From: Candidatus Saccharimonadota bacterium
GTDB lineage: Bacteria; Patescibacteriota; Saccharimonadia; Saccharimonadales; Saccharimonadaceae
DNA: 37,119 nt
Assembly (NCBI GenBank): GCA_028289095.1
Contig: JAQGGY010000004.1
Coordinates: 1-37,119, forward strand
Direction of reading: 5' to 3'
Shown here: piece by piece, positions 15,775-24,900 of the stretch
Numbering within the stretch: position 1 is the stretch's first letter
Layout of the letters: every line of letters begins with the position of its first letter
Notes under the pieces: model-generated
What the model was told of the DNA's origin: nothing
What the model saw: only the letters and a program-made list of their open reading frames with translations
Databases searched by the model: none
Program-made: the position numbers and the translations under genes

Positions 15775-16086
15775 GTGTATAAAATAACCCTGCCGCAGAC
15801 TGCCGTGCAAGCGCCACGAAATCAGCTTATCAAGTCAGTACGCTTTCTTCCCGTTCTTTTTGACGAAGGAGAAATCGTTATAAAACTCGATGAAAGCGGA
15901 GCAAAAGCTTTGCTTCATGGCTTGACGTATACTCAACAAGTCGCGCTGAAAGCACAGCTATACGCAGTGACAGATGAAATATTACGCAACGCAATTAATG
16001 GCATCGGCGAGTCGCCTGACCAGGAAAACGACTACGAGCACAAACAGGTAAAAGCCGCCGACACGCCTATCAACTCTGTGGCATGA
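15775..16086 (+). CDS. Hypothetical protein, 103 aa
   Basis: I do not recognise this protein. It starts with GTG (MYKITLPQ), with only a weak GGAA upstream, and has a strong promoter. The middle (FDEGEIVIKLDESGAKALLHGLTYTQQVALKAQLY) suggests a strand followed by two helices. The tail is polar and probably disordered. No signal peptide or membrane segment is seen. Its neighbours are rnhB (divergent) and rplS (convergent), which gives no functional clue. Confidence 0.6.
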   Translation: MYKITLPQTAVQAPRNQLIKSVRFLPVLFDEGEIVIKLDESGAKALLHGLTYTQQVALKAQLYAVTDEILRNAINGIGESPDQENDYEHKQVKAADTPINSVA

Positions 16087-16168
16087 TCCCCTGATCAGTG
16101 TGTCTGTATATTTACTTATATTATCCCCCCATTGGGGGCAATCTGCCGGATACTTATCCATGTAACAA

Positions 16169-16195
16169 AAACGCCCGATATTACATCGGGCGTTT
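16169..16195. terminator. Terminator of rplS
   Basis: An 11-bp perfect stem (16169-16179 with 16185-16195) has an ATTAC loop. On the minus strand it is followed by a U-rich end, serving rplS. A second small GC hairpin (16126-16138) precedes it on the plus side. Confidence 0.85.
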
Positions 16196-16212
16196 GTTCG
16201 TATCAAGCGATA

Positions 16213-16635
16213 CTATTCTGCTTTTTCTTCTACAGGCGCTTCAACTTTTGGGGCTTCTGCTACTTTGTTAACCGCTTCACGGTCAAAGTTTTTAGCGACA
16301 AGACGAGCACTTTTACCACTACGGTTACGTAGGAATGATAGGTAGTTGCGGCGAACTTTCGCACGGCGAACGATTTCTACTTTTTCAACCAATGGGCTGT
16401 GAAGTAAAAAGCTCTTTTCAACACCGACACCGCTAGTGATCTTGCGAACAGTAATACGTGATGTGTGCGATTCTTTGTTGTCAGTACGCAGAACGACGCC
16501 TTCAAAGATCTGAATACGCTCTTTTGCGCCTTCTTTAATTTTTTGGTGGACACGAACAGTATCACCGCTTCGTGCGTCTACAACGCCGGCTTTCTTCTGC
16601 TCGTCATTAACTTTTTGGATTAGTGCAAAACTCAT
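16213..16635 (-). CDS. rplS: 50S ribosomal protein L19
   Basis: L19 sits at the interface of the two ribosomal subunits. Typical signatures are GDTVRVHQKIKEGAKERIQIFEGVVL, ITVRKITSGVGVEKSFLLHSPLVEKVEIVRR and KVRRNYLSFLRNRSGKSAR. The first 115 or so residues match the normal length; an extra acidic Ala/Glu/Pro tail of about 20 residues (EAPKVEAPVEEKAE) follows. The usual partners rpsP, rimM and trmD are not adjacent. A promoter lies at 16677-16705 and a terminator follows, so it appears to be a single-gene unit. Confidence 0.97.
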   Translation of the reverse strand: MSFALIQKVNDEQKKAGVVDARSGDTVRVHQKIKEGAKERIQIFEGVVLRTDNKESHTSRITVRKITSGVGVEKSFLLHSPLVEKVEIVRRAKVRRNYLSFLRNRSGKSARLVAKNFDREAVNKVAEAPKVEAPVEEKAE

Positions 16636-16676
16636 TATGTCTCTCGCTTATCGTTTATAAATACAATCAGTTATTT

Positions 16677-16705
16677 ACTATAGCATACTCTTAATGATTT
16701 TTAAA
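16677..16705 (-). promoter_or_regulatory. rplS promoter
   Basis: TTTAAA (16700-16705), a 17-bp spacer ending in the extended TGC, and TATAGT (16677-16682) on the minus strand would give a leader of about 35 nt. Confidence 0.6.
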
Positions 16706-16732
16706 GAGGTTACGGCGACTATTTTTAGATAT

Positions 16733-16809
16733 GAAAAGAGCTCGCTGAAAGAGCCCTGGCCAATTGGAATGATAGGATCCAACAGCGAGACATCTTTTCA
16801 AGCGAGCTT
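16733..16809 (-). ncRNA. Structured RNA element with two exclusive folds (terminator-like)
   Basis: On the minus strand just after the 122-aa gene, two overlapping pairings are possible. In fold 1, 16793-16808 pairs with 16739-16752 (14 bp, two bulges) and is followed by a short U-rich run. In fold 2, 16793-16799 pairs with 16733-16739 and 16783-16789 with 16741-16747, which hides that run. A small TTGGA/TCCAA hairpin caps the loop. It could be a terminator, an mRNA 3' structure or a switch; it is not a recognised RNA family to me. Confidence 0.45.
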
Positions 16810-17176
16810 ACAGGCTGATTTTACTAGCGCACGTTCGCATGTGCGACATTAACTCAAGAGTGATTACTCCATCCTTAATAAGCGAGCGTAGGAACTTCTT
16901 GTACCAGCGCTTTGCGGACGGCGTCGAGCCGGCATAAAATTCAGCAAGCTGCACCATTTGACCCGCACTAGACCTACGGTCCATCATCATCCAGCGGAGC
17001 ACCATGAGTAGTCGCACATAATCGCTTCGCACATTAAGGCGCGCATCTGGTCGACGAAGTCGCCTGCCCCTAACGTCATAAAGCCGATTGAAGTGATCGA
17101 GCAGTCGCTGCTTCTCTGCGTAATTATTGTCGCCGGGCTTTACGTCTTCTATCCACAACAGATTGACGTCTGGCAT
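16808..17176 (-). CDS. Hypothetical protein, 122 aa
   Basis: I do not recognise this gene. The product is basic and helical, with no signal peptide. The region from about 50 to 110 (Met/Arg-rich, ending in FLRSLIKDGVITLELM) could be a helix-turn-helix or winged-helix-like fold, but no motif is decisive. The start at 17176 (MPDVNLLWIED) has an AAAGGTG site 7 nt upstream. A perfect 12-bp hairpin lies just before that site. The stop codon overlaps the structured element at 16733-16809. A regulatory role is possible but not shown. Confidence 0.65.
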   Translation of the reverse strand: MPDVNLLWIEDVKPGDNNYAEKQRLLDHFNRLYDVRGRRLRRPDARLNVRSDYVRLLMVLRWMMMDRRSSAGQMVQLAEFYAGSTPSAKRWYKKFLRSLIKDGVITLELMSHMRTCASKISL

Positions 17177-17193
17177 CTAAATCACCTTTCACT

Positions 17194-17222
17194 AAAAGTA
17201 CGCTTAACGATAAGCGTACTTT
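17194..17222 (-). terminator. Hairpin between pilB and the 122-aa gene
   Basis: A perfect 12-bp stem (17195-17206 with 17211-17222) has a 4-nt loop; on the minus strand the stem ends in four U. It probably terminates the pilB mRNA. It ends 17 nt before the next start codon, so any transcription of that gene from upstream must read through it. Confidence 0.65.
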
Positions 17223-17260
17223 ACCATGGTTTCAATACAATTACTAATCCGTATGATTGG

Positions 17261-18883
17261 CTAGATAACCCTATTGACTTCGTCTAGCGTCGTCTCTCCG
17301 CGAAGTGCCGCCAGGACACCAACCTGTAGTAGCGTCAGCATGCCACCTGCCCTCGCTTCTTTTTCAATAACCTCGGTATGAACGTCTGCTACATCACCAC
17401 GCAGGAATTTTTGAATGTTTTCATTCACTACCATTTGCTCCATGATCACCACGCGGCCTTTGTAACCGAATGGCACATCATCAGATGGTCTTGGTCGCCA
17501 TAATTTGAATGTATCCAAATCCGGCACATCAACGCCAGATGGCAAATCTTCTAGTACTCGCCGAACGTACTGCCGTGTTGCTTCGTCGGGTTCGTATTCT
17601 TCCTTGGTGGCATCATACAGACGACGAACAAGGCGCTGAGCAATCACTAAACGGATAGCCGAACTAAAAATTGGATTAACGCCGATTAGGTCAATCATAC
17701 GGCTGAATGCTGCACTAGTTGAATTAGCGTGAAAACTGGATAGTACCAAGTGTCCCGTAATAGACGCCTGGATGGCTGTTTTCGCCGTGTCTTGGTCACG
17801 AATCTCGCCGACCATCACAACATCAGGGTCAAGGCGCAAAACTGATCGTAGGCCATCACCAAAGCTTTTGCCGCCCGTGGTATCAATAGGAATCTGTGTA
17901 ATACCCGTCAGGCCATATTCGATCGGATCCTCTAGGGTGATTAATTTACGGTCATCAGTGTTAAGAGCATTTAGCATGCTATACAAGGTGGTCGATTTAC
18001 CCGATCCAGTCGGACCAACCATCAAAACCATACCGCGTGGATGGCTAATAACTTCATCAATTTGCCTGCGTTGCTCGGCAGGAATATTCAGTAGATCTAA
18101 GTCAAGCAACGTCTCGTCAAAATTAAACAAACGCAACACGGCATCTTGACCATACAAAGTCGGGACCGTTTCGACACGTAGGTTGAGTAAATGAGTCGCA
18201 CCGTCGCGGGTGATATCTTTTTGCATATGCCCAGATTGTGCTTCGGTTGCGGCCGTCGACACATTCGAACGGCTTGCTAGCGCACCCATCACGACACGGT
18301 AACGCTCTTTTTCTAGATTGGCTACCGCATGCAATGCACCATCGATACGCATACGTATACGTATGTAATTTCGTTCGTTTTCGATGTGAATATCGCTGGC
18401 GCCTAATTTATCTGCCTGATCAATCAAATAATCAAAGACTTCATCACTGCCAACGCTATTCAGTGTTTGGCTAACTTGCGAAATCGTATCACTATCGCCC
18501 TCTTTGGCGATTTCGATGTCATCGTAAATCACTTTTTTAGGTGGATCATAACGCAACATAAAAGCCTTGAAGCCACTATTGCTGATTAATAGGAACTGCG
18601 TTCGCTCGCCGCGATCATTATATTCTTGCTCCATCTTTTGGATTAAAGACTGAGGAGTCTGGCTAGTCACACCAAACCGGTACGGCTCATTACCATCGCC
18701 TGGCATCAATGGCATGATAAACCCCTTGTACATATCGGGGACGGCAATGATGTTAGTCGTTAACGGTAAGGTCTGATCAATTCCGCGGGTATCCAGATAC
18801 TGTAGTCCAAGAATAGCCGCACGCTGCTGTGTAGCTTGCTCGTCTTGATCACGACGCCGCTCTTGAATCTTGTCTTCGTCCAT
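17261..18883 (-). CDS. pilB: Type IV pilus/type II secretion assembly ATPase (PilB/GspE family)
   Basis: This hexameric ATPase powers pilus extension or secretion. The 540 residues show a short N-terminal region, then ASDIHIE and a conserved RIRMRIDG. Walker A GPTGSGKS is at about 290-297, the Asp box ITLEDPIEY and Walker B DPDVVMVGEIRD follow, and the His box is GHLVLSSFHAN. The tetracysteine zinc site found in most PilB/GspE proteins is missing: the YKGR segment is present, but the Cys pairs before it are not. The start at 18883 (MDEDKIQ) is chosen over an upstream ATG because the latter adds atypical residues; a weak TACGAT box ends 7 nt upstream. Other pilus genes are not in the window. 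Confidence 0.92.
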   Translation of the reverse strand: MDEDKIQERRRDQDEQATQQRAAILGLQYLDTRGIDQTLPLTTNIIAVPDMYKGFIMPLMPGDGNEPYRFGVTSQTPQSLIQKMEQEYNDRGERTQFLLISNSGFKAFMLRYDPPKKVIYDDIEIAKEGDSDTISQVSQTLNSVGSDEVFDYLIDQADKLGASDIHIENERNYIRIRMRIDGALHAVANLEKERYRVVMGALASRSNVSTAATEAQSGHMQKDITRDGATHLLNLRVETVPTLYGQDAVLRLFNFDETLLDLDLLNIPAEQRRQIDEVISHPRGMVLMVGPTGSGKSTTLYSMLNALNTDDRKLITLEDPIEYGLTGITQIPIDTTGGKSFGDGLRSVLRLDPDVVMVGEIRDQDTAKTAIQASITGHLVLSSFHANSTSAAFSRMIDLIGVNPIFSSAIRLVIAQRLVRRLYDATKEEYEPDEATRQYVRRVLEDLPSGVDVPDLDTFKLWRPRPSDDVPFGYKGRVVIMEQMVVNENIQKFLRGDVADVHTEVIEKEARAGGMLTLLQVGVLAALRGETTLDEVNRVI

Positions 18884-18923
18884 TGCCCCTATCGTACCAG
18901 AAAAGCACAAGCATTTATAGTGG

Positions 18924-18929
18924 TATACT
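18924..18929 (+). promoter_or_regulatory. -10 box of the SpoU methyltransferase gene (leaderless type)
   Basis: TATACT ends 8 nt before the ATG at 18938, and no Shine-Dalgarno lies between them. Confidence 0.5.
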
Positions 18930-18937
18930 ATAGATTA

Positions 18938-19423
18938 ATGCCAGATATTATCGTGATTGCCCATAATATTCGATCGACACACAATGTGGGTGCTATTTTT
19001 CGTTCAAGTGAAGGTTTTGGGGTTTCTAAGATTATTTTGAGCGGCTATACACCCTACCCACATGTACAGGACGACCCGCGTTTACCGCACATTTTTCGCA
19101 AGTTAACTGATCAAATTCACAAATCTGCATTAGGGGCAGAGGAAATCGTACCATTTGAATATCAGGAATTGCCAGATATCGATAGATTAAAAAAAGCGGG
19201 TTATACGGTCGTTGGCCTAGAACAAGACGAGCGCAGCAATATGCTACCTAATTACCATCCACCGGAAAAAATCGCCCTACTGCTTGGCGAAGAAGTCAAA
19301 GGCATTACCGATGACATGCGTGACGTCTGTGACGATTTAATTGAAATCCCGATGGTGGGTAAAAAAGAATCATTCAACGTCAGCGTCGCTACAGGCATTG
19401 CATTATACGCACTAACGTCATAG
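18938..19423 (+). CDS. SpoU/TrmH family RNA 2'-O-methyltransferase
   Basis: This knotted (SPOUT) enzyme transfers a methyl group from S-adenosylmethionine to a ribose 2'-OH in tRNA or rRNA. The three SpoU motifs are present: HNIRSTHNVGAIFRS near the start, IALLLGEEVKGI, and IPMVGKKESFNVSVATGIALY at the end. The 161-residue length fits the minimal single-domain type without an RNA-binding extension. The ATG at 18938 (MPDIIVIAHN) is preferred over a 34-residue longer frame that would overlap the pilB promoter region. The target RNA cannot be told from sequence. Confidence 0.92.
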   Translation: MPDIIVIAHNIRSTHNVGAIFRSSEGFGVSKIILSGYTPYPHVQDDPRLPHIFRKLTDQIHKSALGAEEIVPFEYQELPDIDRLKKAGYTVVGLEQDERSNMLPNYHPPEKIALLLGEEVKGITDDMRDVCDDLIEIPMVGKKESFNVSVATGIALYALTS

Positions 19424-19447
19424 CCTATCTTAGGTTACGCTCTTTAT

Positions 19448-20563
19448 TTATTTAGCCAATCGTTCGACAGCATCCTCTACTGCCATCTCGGCTATAAAAG
19501 ATCCGGCGATCCGCTGCGTGACGACGTAATCATCAATCCGTTTTGCAGACATAAACCGCGCTTCACTGTCGCCCATGCCCATCGATTTGTATTCGTAAGC
19601 TAGCGCTAGACCGCGCTGACCGACGGCCGCATGAAGAGTCCGAATCATTGCATTATAATTTTTACCGTCCTTTTGCTCGCGGTACATATGAACGGCCACG
19701 TGATTTTGCGCCGCTTCCAGGTACGTATCTGGCGTATACGTTATTGGGACTTCATTGTGTCGTTGTATCGTTCGACGCTTGTTGGTCGCTAGTTTTTTAC
19801 CTTCCGCCCAGTTATCTGTCGTGAACGCAATATTCTTAGCTAAGTCATCGACTGGATCGATTGTTAGTACATCGTCGCTTTTCACACCAGTAATATATTC
19901 TTTTGGGATTGTCTGTGCGTTAAAAATGATTTTTCGCGACGCGGACATTAATCCGTTATCGTCAATTTCCCATTCGCTCTCATACGTCAGCGCCTGCGGA
20001 TTCATGTGAATTAAACCGGCAACATCCACAGGTACGTCATACACACCGTCTTCGTCGCGGTAACGGACAAGCGGATAGGCGTATAGCTCGCGCGCATACC
20101 CGCAGGTATAGCATGCATATTGATGATCCCCATTGCGGCAATTCGGACACGGCACCGTTTGATTCAGCCGGTCTGGCTGCGACGCGACTTTTGTTGCCGC
20201 CAATTCACGTACATCATCCAAGCTCATTTTATTTTCCGACGCCTTCCACTGCTTATACTCCGTAAGTGTTTCGGTGGGCATATCATTCAATCGCCAAGAA
20301 TTACGATACGGCGTTCGCACAAGTGTATTGCCTGTTTTTCCTACTAGATATTCAGATAAACTGGCATGCAAGGCTACTTCTGCTAGGCGCGGCAATACCA
20401 TTTTACCTATACGTTCCTGACCTTCAATACGACTCGGCAATCTAACGTCAACATTGACATTTGTTTGATCAAGCTCGCCCACACTGCCGTCAGGATATAG
20501 CATGACTGGATTGTAGATTTTTGAAAGGTAATAGGTATCTTGTCGTTCGCGTGGATGGTTCAT
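19448..20563 (-). CDS. Zinc-ribbon hypothetical protein, 371 aa
   Basis: I do not recognise the family. The protein is soluble and carries one zinc-ribbon-like site near residues 138-155: CPNCRNGDHQYACYTCGYA, two CxxC pairs 8 residues apart. The rest is alpha/beta with many Asp, Glu and Tyr, and a helical C-terminal part (about 270-371). A good AAGGAG site lies 7 nt before the ATG at 20563. It converges with the methyltransferase gene 24 bp away and diverges from the dead-Nudix regulator gene. Nucleic-acid binding through the zinc ribbon is a guess. Confidence 0.75.
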   Translation of the reverse strand: MNHPRERQDTYYLSKIYNPVMLYPDGSVGELDQTNVNVDVRLPSRIEGQERIGKMVLPRLAEVALHASLSEYLVGKTGNTLVRTPYRNSWRLNDMPTETLTEYKQWKASENKMSLDDVRELAATKVASQPDRLNQTVPCPNCRNGDHQYACYTCGYARELYAYPLVRYRDEDGVYDVPVDVAGLIHMNPQALTYESEWEIDDNGLMSASRKIIFNAQTIPKEYITGVKSDDVLTIDPVDDLAKNIAFTTDNWAEGKKLATNKRRTIQRHNEVPITYTPDTYLEAAQNHVAVHMYREQKDGKNYNAMIRTLHAAVGQRGLALAYEYKSMGMGDSEARFMSAKRIDDYVVTQRIAGSFIAEMAVEDAVERLAK

Positions 20564-20635
20564 TATATTCTCCTTGAATATTTATAGTCTGACACCACCT
20601 CCATTGTTTATCTAGTCGTATATTTTTGACTAAGG

Positions 20636-20641
20636 TATACT
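20636..20641 (+). promoter_or_regulatory. -10 box of the HTH-Nudix gene (leaderless type)
   Basis: TATACT ends exactly 6 nt before the ATG at 20648, and no Shine-Dalgarno is present. Confidence 0.6.
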
Positions 20642-20647
20642 GACAGT

Positions 20648-21298
20648 ATGTTGCACCATATTCAAAAAAGTATTCTTGATACTTTAGCTACTGTCCAGTT
20701 GGCCCGCTACAGTGATATAAAACCGCACGATATAGACGGCAATATTTTTTCTTATCACCTGAAATTATTAGTTGCCGATCACTATGCGATCAAAAATGAG
20801 GACGGATTGTATTCCCTCTCGCCAAAAGGTAAAGATCATATCGTACACCGTTACGAAAACCCTCTTTATCAGGCACATTCGATTTTCTTGATAGCGATAC
20901 GGCGTGGCGATGAATGGCTCATGCGCGAACGATTAATCCAACCCCTGTTAGGAATGTCAGGGTTTATTCATGGCGAGCCCGTTGCTGGCGAGCCGTTACT
21001 CGAAACGGCTATGCGTCGGCTGCAAGTAAAGACAGGCATGGATGTGCCGCTATCAATTCATAGCAGTGGACTGATTCGGATATCACATGGTGGCATTATG
21101 GAAAGCTTTTCGCATGCGATCATACTCACGGCCGATACGAATGAAAGCCTCATAATCCAGAAGGACGAAACAGGGCGTAACTATTGGCTGCCTTCAGTCG
21201 AACTGCAAAAAGCAAATATCCTGCCTAGCTGCCCCGACATCATTTCATTATTAGCGCAGGCTCATGCCCGCCCCTTTGAATTCGACTACCGCCTGTAA
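20648..21298 (+). CDS. Winged-helix protein with inactivated Nudix domain
   Basis: The N-terminal 65 residues look like a winged helix (a helix at 35-45, IFSYHLKLLVAD, then a wing strand GLYSLSPKGKDHI). Residues about 75-200 have a Nudix fold. The Nudix box is recognisable but broken: Gly109-x5-Glu115-x7-Arg123 and Thr129-Gly130 are kept, while the Glu residues that bind metal are Arg124, Val127 and Lys128. Hydrolysis is therefore unlikely. NrtR-type repressors use a non-catalytic Nudix domain to sense NAD metabolites, with the opposite domain order. A ligand-sensing transcription factor is the best inference. Confidence 0.75.
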   Translation: MLHHIQKSILDTLATVQLARYSDIKPHDIDGNIFSYHLKLLVADHYAIKNEDGLYSLSPKGKDHIVHRYENPLYQAHSIFLIAIRRGDEWLMRERLIQPLLGMSGFIHGEPVAGEPLLETAMRRLQVKTGMDVPLSIHSSGLIRISHGGIMESFSHAIILTADTNESLIIQKDETGRNYWLPSVELQKANILPSCPDIISLLAQAHARPFEFDYRL

Positions 21299-21312
21299 GA
21301 TTAGGTGCTATA

Positions 21313-21340
21313 TTGATATTTTATAAAGCGATGCTATAAT
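21313..21340 (+). promoter_or_regulatory. Strong promoter with extended -10
   Basis: TTGATA (21313-21318), a 16-bp spacer ending TGC, and TATAAT (21335-21340) precede the gene at 21384 with a leader of about 38 nt. Confidence 0.75.
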
Positions 21341-21383
21341 ATATTTATTATCTGTCCCACTCTCAAAAAAAGGTTGTGTTGGT

Positions 21384-21866
21384 ATGTCCTTAGAAACAAG
21401 TTTATGTATTGTCCATCGCCGGCTCATTCCGCCCGAAGGTAAAGTTGGAACACGTATTCGATTCAAAACATCAATGCCCGGTCGTTATTTCGATCAGGAA
21501 AAAGAGAAAATCAGAACATTTGAAGCAACGCTTTCTGACATCTCGACACAGCGCGACCTCGATGTAGGTGCTCCTCAATACGGTTTCGTACTGGATAAAA
21601 CGCCGGACAGCGCCGCGATCATTACGGAATTTCGTAGAATGTACGTGGAGGACTGTAAAAGTACACTAGAGACATGGGCAGACGATCCTAAGATCTTGCC
21701 ACTGATTCAGGAACAAGTGTCAAAACCACCTGTTTTTCGACTAGAAACATCGGCTCAGTACATATTCGCCGAAGGCGACAGAGTCAAAGTATCTGTCTGT
21801 AGTCCTCGTAAATTTCCAATCTATGAGCCACTTGGCGACATCGTCCAGCTCGAGGTTATCTGTTAA
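21384..21866 (+). CDS. Hypothetical protein, 160 aa
   Basis: I do not recognise the family. The protein is soluble with alternating strand-like segments (GTRIRFKTSMPG, YGFVLDKT, AQYIFAEGDRVKVSVCS, GDIVQLEV) and a central helix (IITEFRRMYVEDCKSTLETW). This suggests a small beta-rich domain. The ATG at 21384 has an AGG 11-12 nt upstream, a long spacing, but a strong promoter lies before it. The gene ends at a terminator shared with dnaE. Confidence 0.65.
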   Translation: MSLETSLCIVHRRLIPPEGKVGTRIRFKTSMPGRYFDQEKEKIRTFEATLSDISTQRDLDVGAPQYGFVLDKTPDSAAIITEFRRMYVEDCKSTLETWADDPKILPLIQEQVSKPPVFRLETSAQYIFAEGDRVKVSVCSPRKFPIYEPLGDIVQLEVIC

Positions 21867-21888
21867 CTTCGCAATGCGTTGAGTCTTT

Positions 21889-21925
21889 AATAAAAAGAAC
21901 TCCGCGATGCGGAGTTCTTTTTATT
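21889..21925. terminator. Bidirectional terminator between the 160-aa gene and dnaE
   Basis: A perfect 17-bp stem (21889-21905 with 21909-21925) with a GAT loop has A/T flanks that give a U-tract in both directions. The dnaE stop codon (21921-21923) lies inside the stem. Confidence 0.92.
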
Positions 21926-24900
21926 TCAGGACGACGCAATCTTCGCCAAGTAATTTCACCAACGCACCGATCAGCTCGTCACTACCATCAATTTTGAATG
22001 GTAATTTAATAGCAGATTTTTTATCAGCACCTAACACCAAGATAATATCGGTTTTACCAACAAAATTACCGCACGTTTGTTTTAGTGCTAATAATGCGTC
22101 GTGATTGTCAGGGGTTTTAATATGAACAAATAACTTCTTGACTGTAGGGATATCCATAACTGGACGCGGCCTTTCGACAGCTACAGGTTTTTCCGGTTGG
22201 TCTGGGGGCATTGTAGTAGCGGGCGCACTGACGGAACCACCCGTGTGTTTAGCTCTAAATTCAGCGACGCGGATAGCTTTTACCTTGGCGCTCATTTTTG
22301 GTGCTTCCATTTTACGGCCGGTTGATTCGTAATCGCGAAGCTCTTTATCGGTCACTTCGACCACTTCGTCTGCAATCATCTTAGCGTCAGTACCCAAGTT
22401 GCCGTCGCGGTCGCGCGCACTAATTTTACCCGATACGCGAATTACCGCATCCTGCACTAATTTAGCCCCGACTTGCTCATACAGATTTGGGAAGATAATT
22501 ACTTCACCCTCGCCAGTTTTATCCTCTAACCCGACGAACGCCATCTTTGTGCCCGATTTCGTAATAATTGTACGAACTGTACTGATTAATCCGCCGATGG
22601 TCGCTTTTTTACCATCAACATCTGCGGTTATACGCATCAATGGAATTGTCTGCTCTTCAAAATATGCATCATAGTTATCTAGCGGATGCGCACTAATATA
22701 TAGACCGAGTAGTTCGCGCTCCCACATCAGTTTTTCCTTGTCGGTGTACTTGGACGGCGCGGTTTGCATAGTCATCGTCGACTGCACGCTTGCCGCATCG
22801 CCTAATCCACCAAACAAATCGCCTTGTCCGCTCAATGCGGCTTTTTGAACACGACTTGCAAATGCTTGGATAGATTCAAGATTGAATAACAGGTCAGAAC
22901 GTTCGCCAAACGCGTCAAACCCACCAGATTTTATTAATGAATCCCATGCTTTTTTATTAAACTTCTGCGTACTGACTCGTTTTGCAAAATCTTCGATATT
23001 GACGAATTTTCCTTCTTCACGTGCGCGCAATACTTCTTCGACGGCACCGACACCAACACCTTTAATTGCGGCCATGCCGAAACGTATCTCGTTTTTGTTC
23101 GGCACAATAGCGAATTCGACGAACGATTCATTCACATCCGGTGACAGTACCTTGATACCCATGTGATTACATTCATTAATTTCAATTGCTAAGCGGTCAA
23201 TATCATCCTGGTCGCTTGTCATTAGCGCCGCCATAAAGGCGTCAGGATAATGCGCTTTTAGATATGCCGTCCAGTAGCTAATCAAACCGTAACATGCGGC
23301 ATGGGACTTATTGAAACAGTAATTGGCAAACTCTTCTAGTTGCTCCCAAAACTTTTCAGCAACTTCACGCTTGGCACCACTCGTTTTGATAGCTCCTTCT
23401 ACAAAATCAACCTTCACCTTACGCATTAAATCGATCTTCTTTTTGCCCACCGCTTTACGTAGGGTATCTGCCTGCCCGCCGGTAAATCCGGACCATTCCT
23501 TTGAAATCTGCATAAACTGTTCCTGATAGACAAGGATACCGTAGGTTGCTTTTAATGAATTCTCCATACCTTTATCTAGGTATTCAATCGGCTCCTGACC
23601 ATGTTTACGTTTAATGAAACTGTCGATAAACTGCATTGGACCAGGGCGGTATAGCGCCACCATGGCAATAATATCTTCAAAAACGGTCGGCTTCAAATCG
23701 CGAAGATAACGTTTCATACCTGCCGATTCCAACTGGAAAACACCCGTCGTATCACCACGCTGAAAAAGTTCATACGTTTTCGCGTCGTCTAGCGGCATAG
23801 TTGCAAGGTCGATTTCAACTCCATATACCTTTTTAATAATACGTAGTGCATTATTAATCGTTGTTAGATTTGATAGGCCTAAAAAGTCCATCTTTAATAA
23901 GCCAAGCTCTTCAACTTCGCCCATTGGGAATTGGGTCGAGACCACGCCCTTTTGCGCCATTTCAAGTGGCAGATACTTTACCAGATCATCGGGTGCAATC
24001 ACGACACCGCAGGCATGGACGCCATGCGAGCGAATCGTACCCTCTAATCGCACTGCGTAATCAAATACCATTTTGGCAGTTGGGTTTGTCTCGTATTCCT
24101 TTTTCAGATCGGCATCTTCTTTGATACTCTCTTTTAGTGGAATGTGACGGCCCTGAGCAGGCGGTGGAATCATTTTTGAAAGGCGGTCAGCCTCGGCATA
24201 CGGAACTTCTAGCACGCGGGCGACATCACGCACAGCAGCACGCGCCGCCATCTTGCCGAATGTGACAATGTTCGAAACATGATCTGCACCATACTTATCG
24301 GAACAATACTGAATTACCTCGTCACGGCGAGTATCTTGGATGTCGACATCGATATCGGGCATCGAAATACGATCGGGATTCAGGAAACGCTCGAACAGCA
24401 ACCCATATCTCAGCGGGTCAAGATCGGTGATAGCCAGTGCATAGGCAATGATTGACCCAGCCGCGCTGCCACGCCCAGGACCAAAGATAATACCGCGATT
24501 TTTACCCCAGTTAATGAAATCCTGGACGATCAAGAAATACCCGTTATAGCCCATTTTATCAAGCACTCCCAGCTCCATATCTAGACGCGTGGCTACTTCT
24601 TCACTGATGATAGCCTTAACGTCATCGATCGACATTTGCGCTGCTTCATCGGGCGTCTTGCCGTTGTAGCGCATCGCAACACCGCGATATACTAATTTAT
24701 CTAGAAATGTCTTTTCGGTTTCGCCGTCTGGCACAGGGAACGTCGGAATCAGGATGCGCCCAAGCTCTAGTTCGACATTACAGCGATCAGCAATCATTTT
24801 TGTGTTTATAACCGCCTGCGGATGTGTCTTGCCCCAGCGTGAAATAATATCTGCAGGATCAGTCACATGTAGTTCAAAATCTTTCAGACTCATACGCTTT

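Noticed and set aside
18836..18937. 34-residue extension of the SpoU methyltransferase
   Set aside because: It overlaps the start of pilB on the other strand and precedes the likely -10 box; the fold begins at MPDIIVIAHN.
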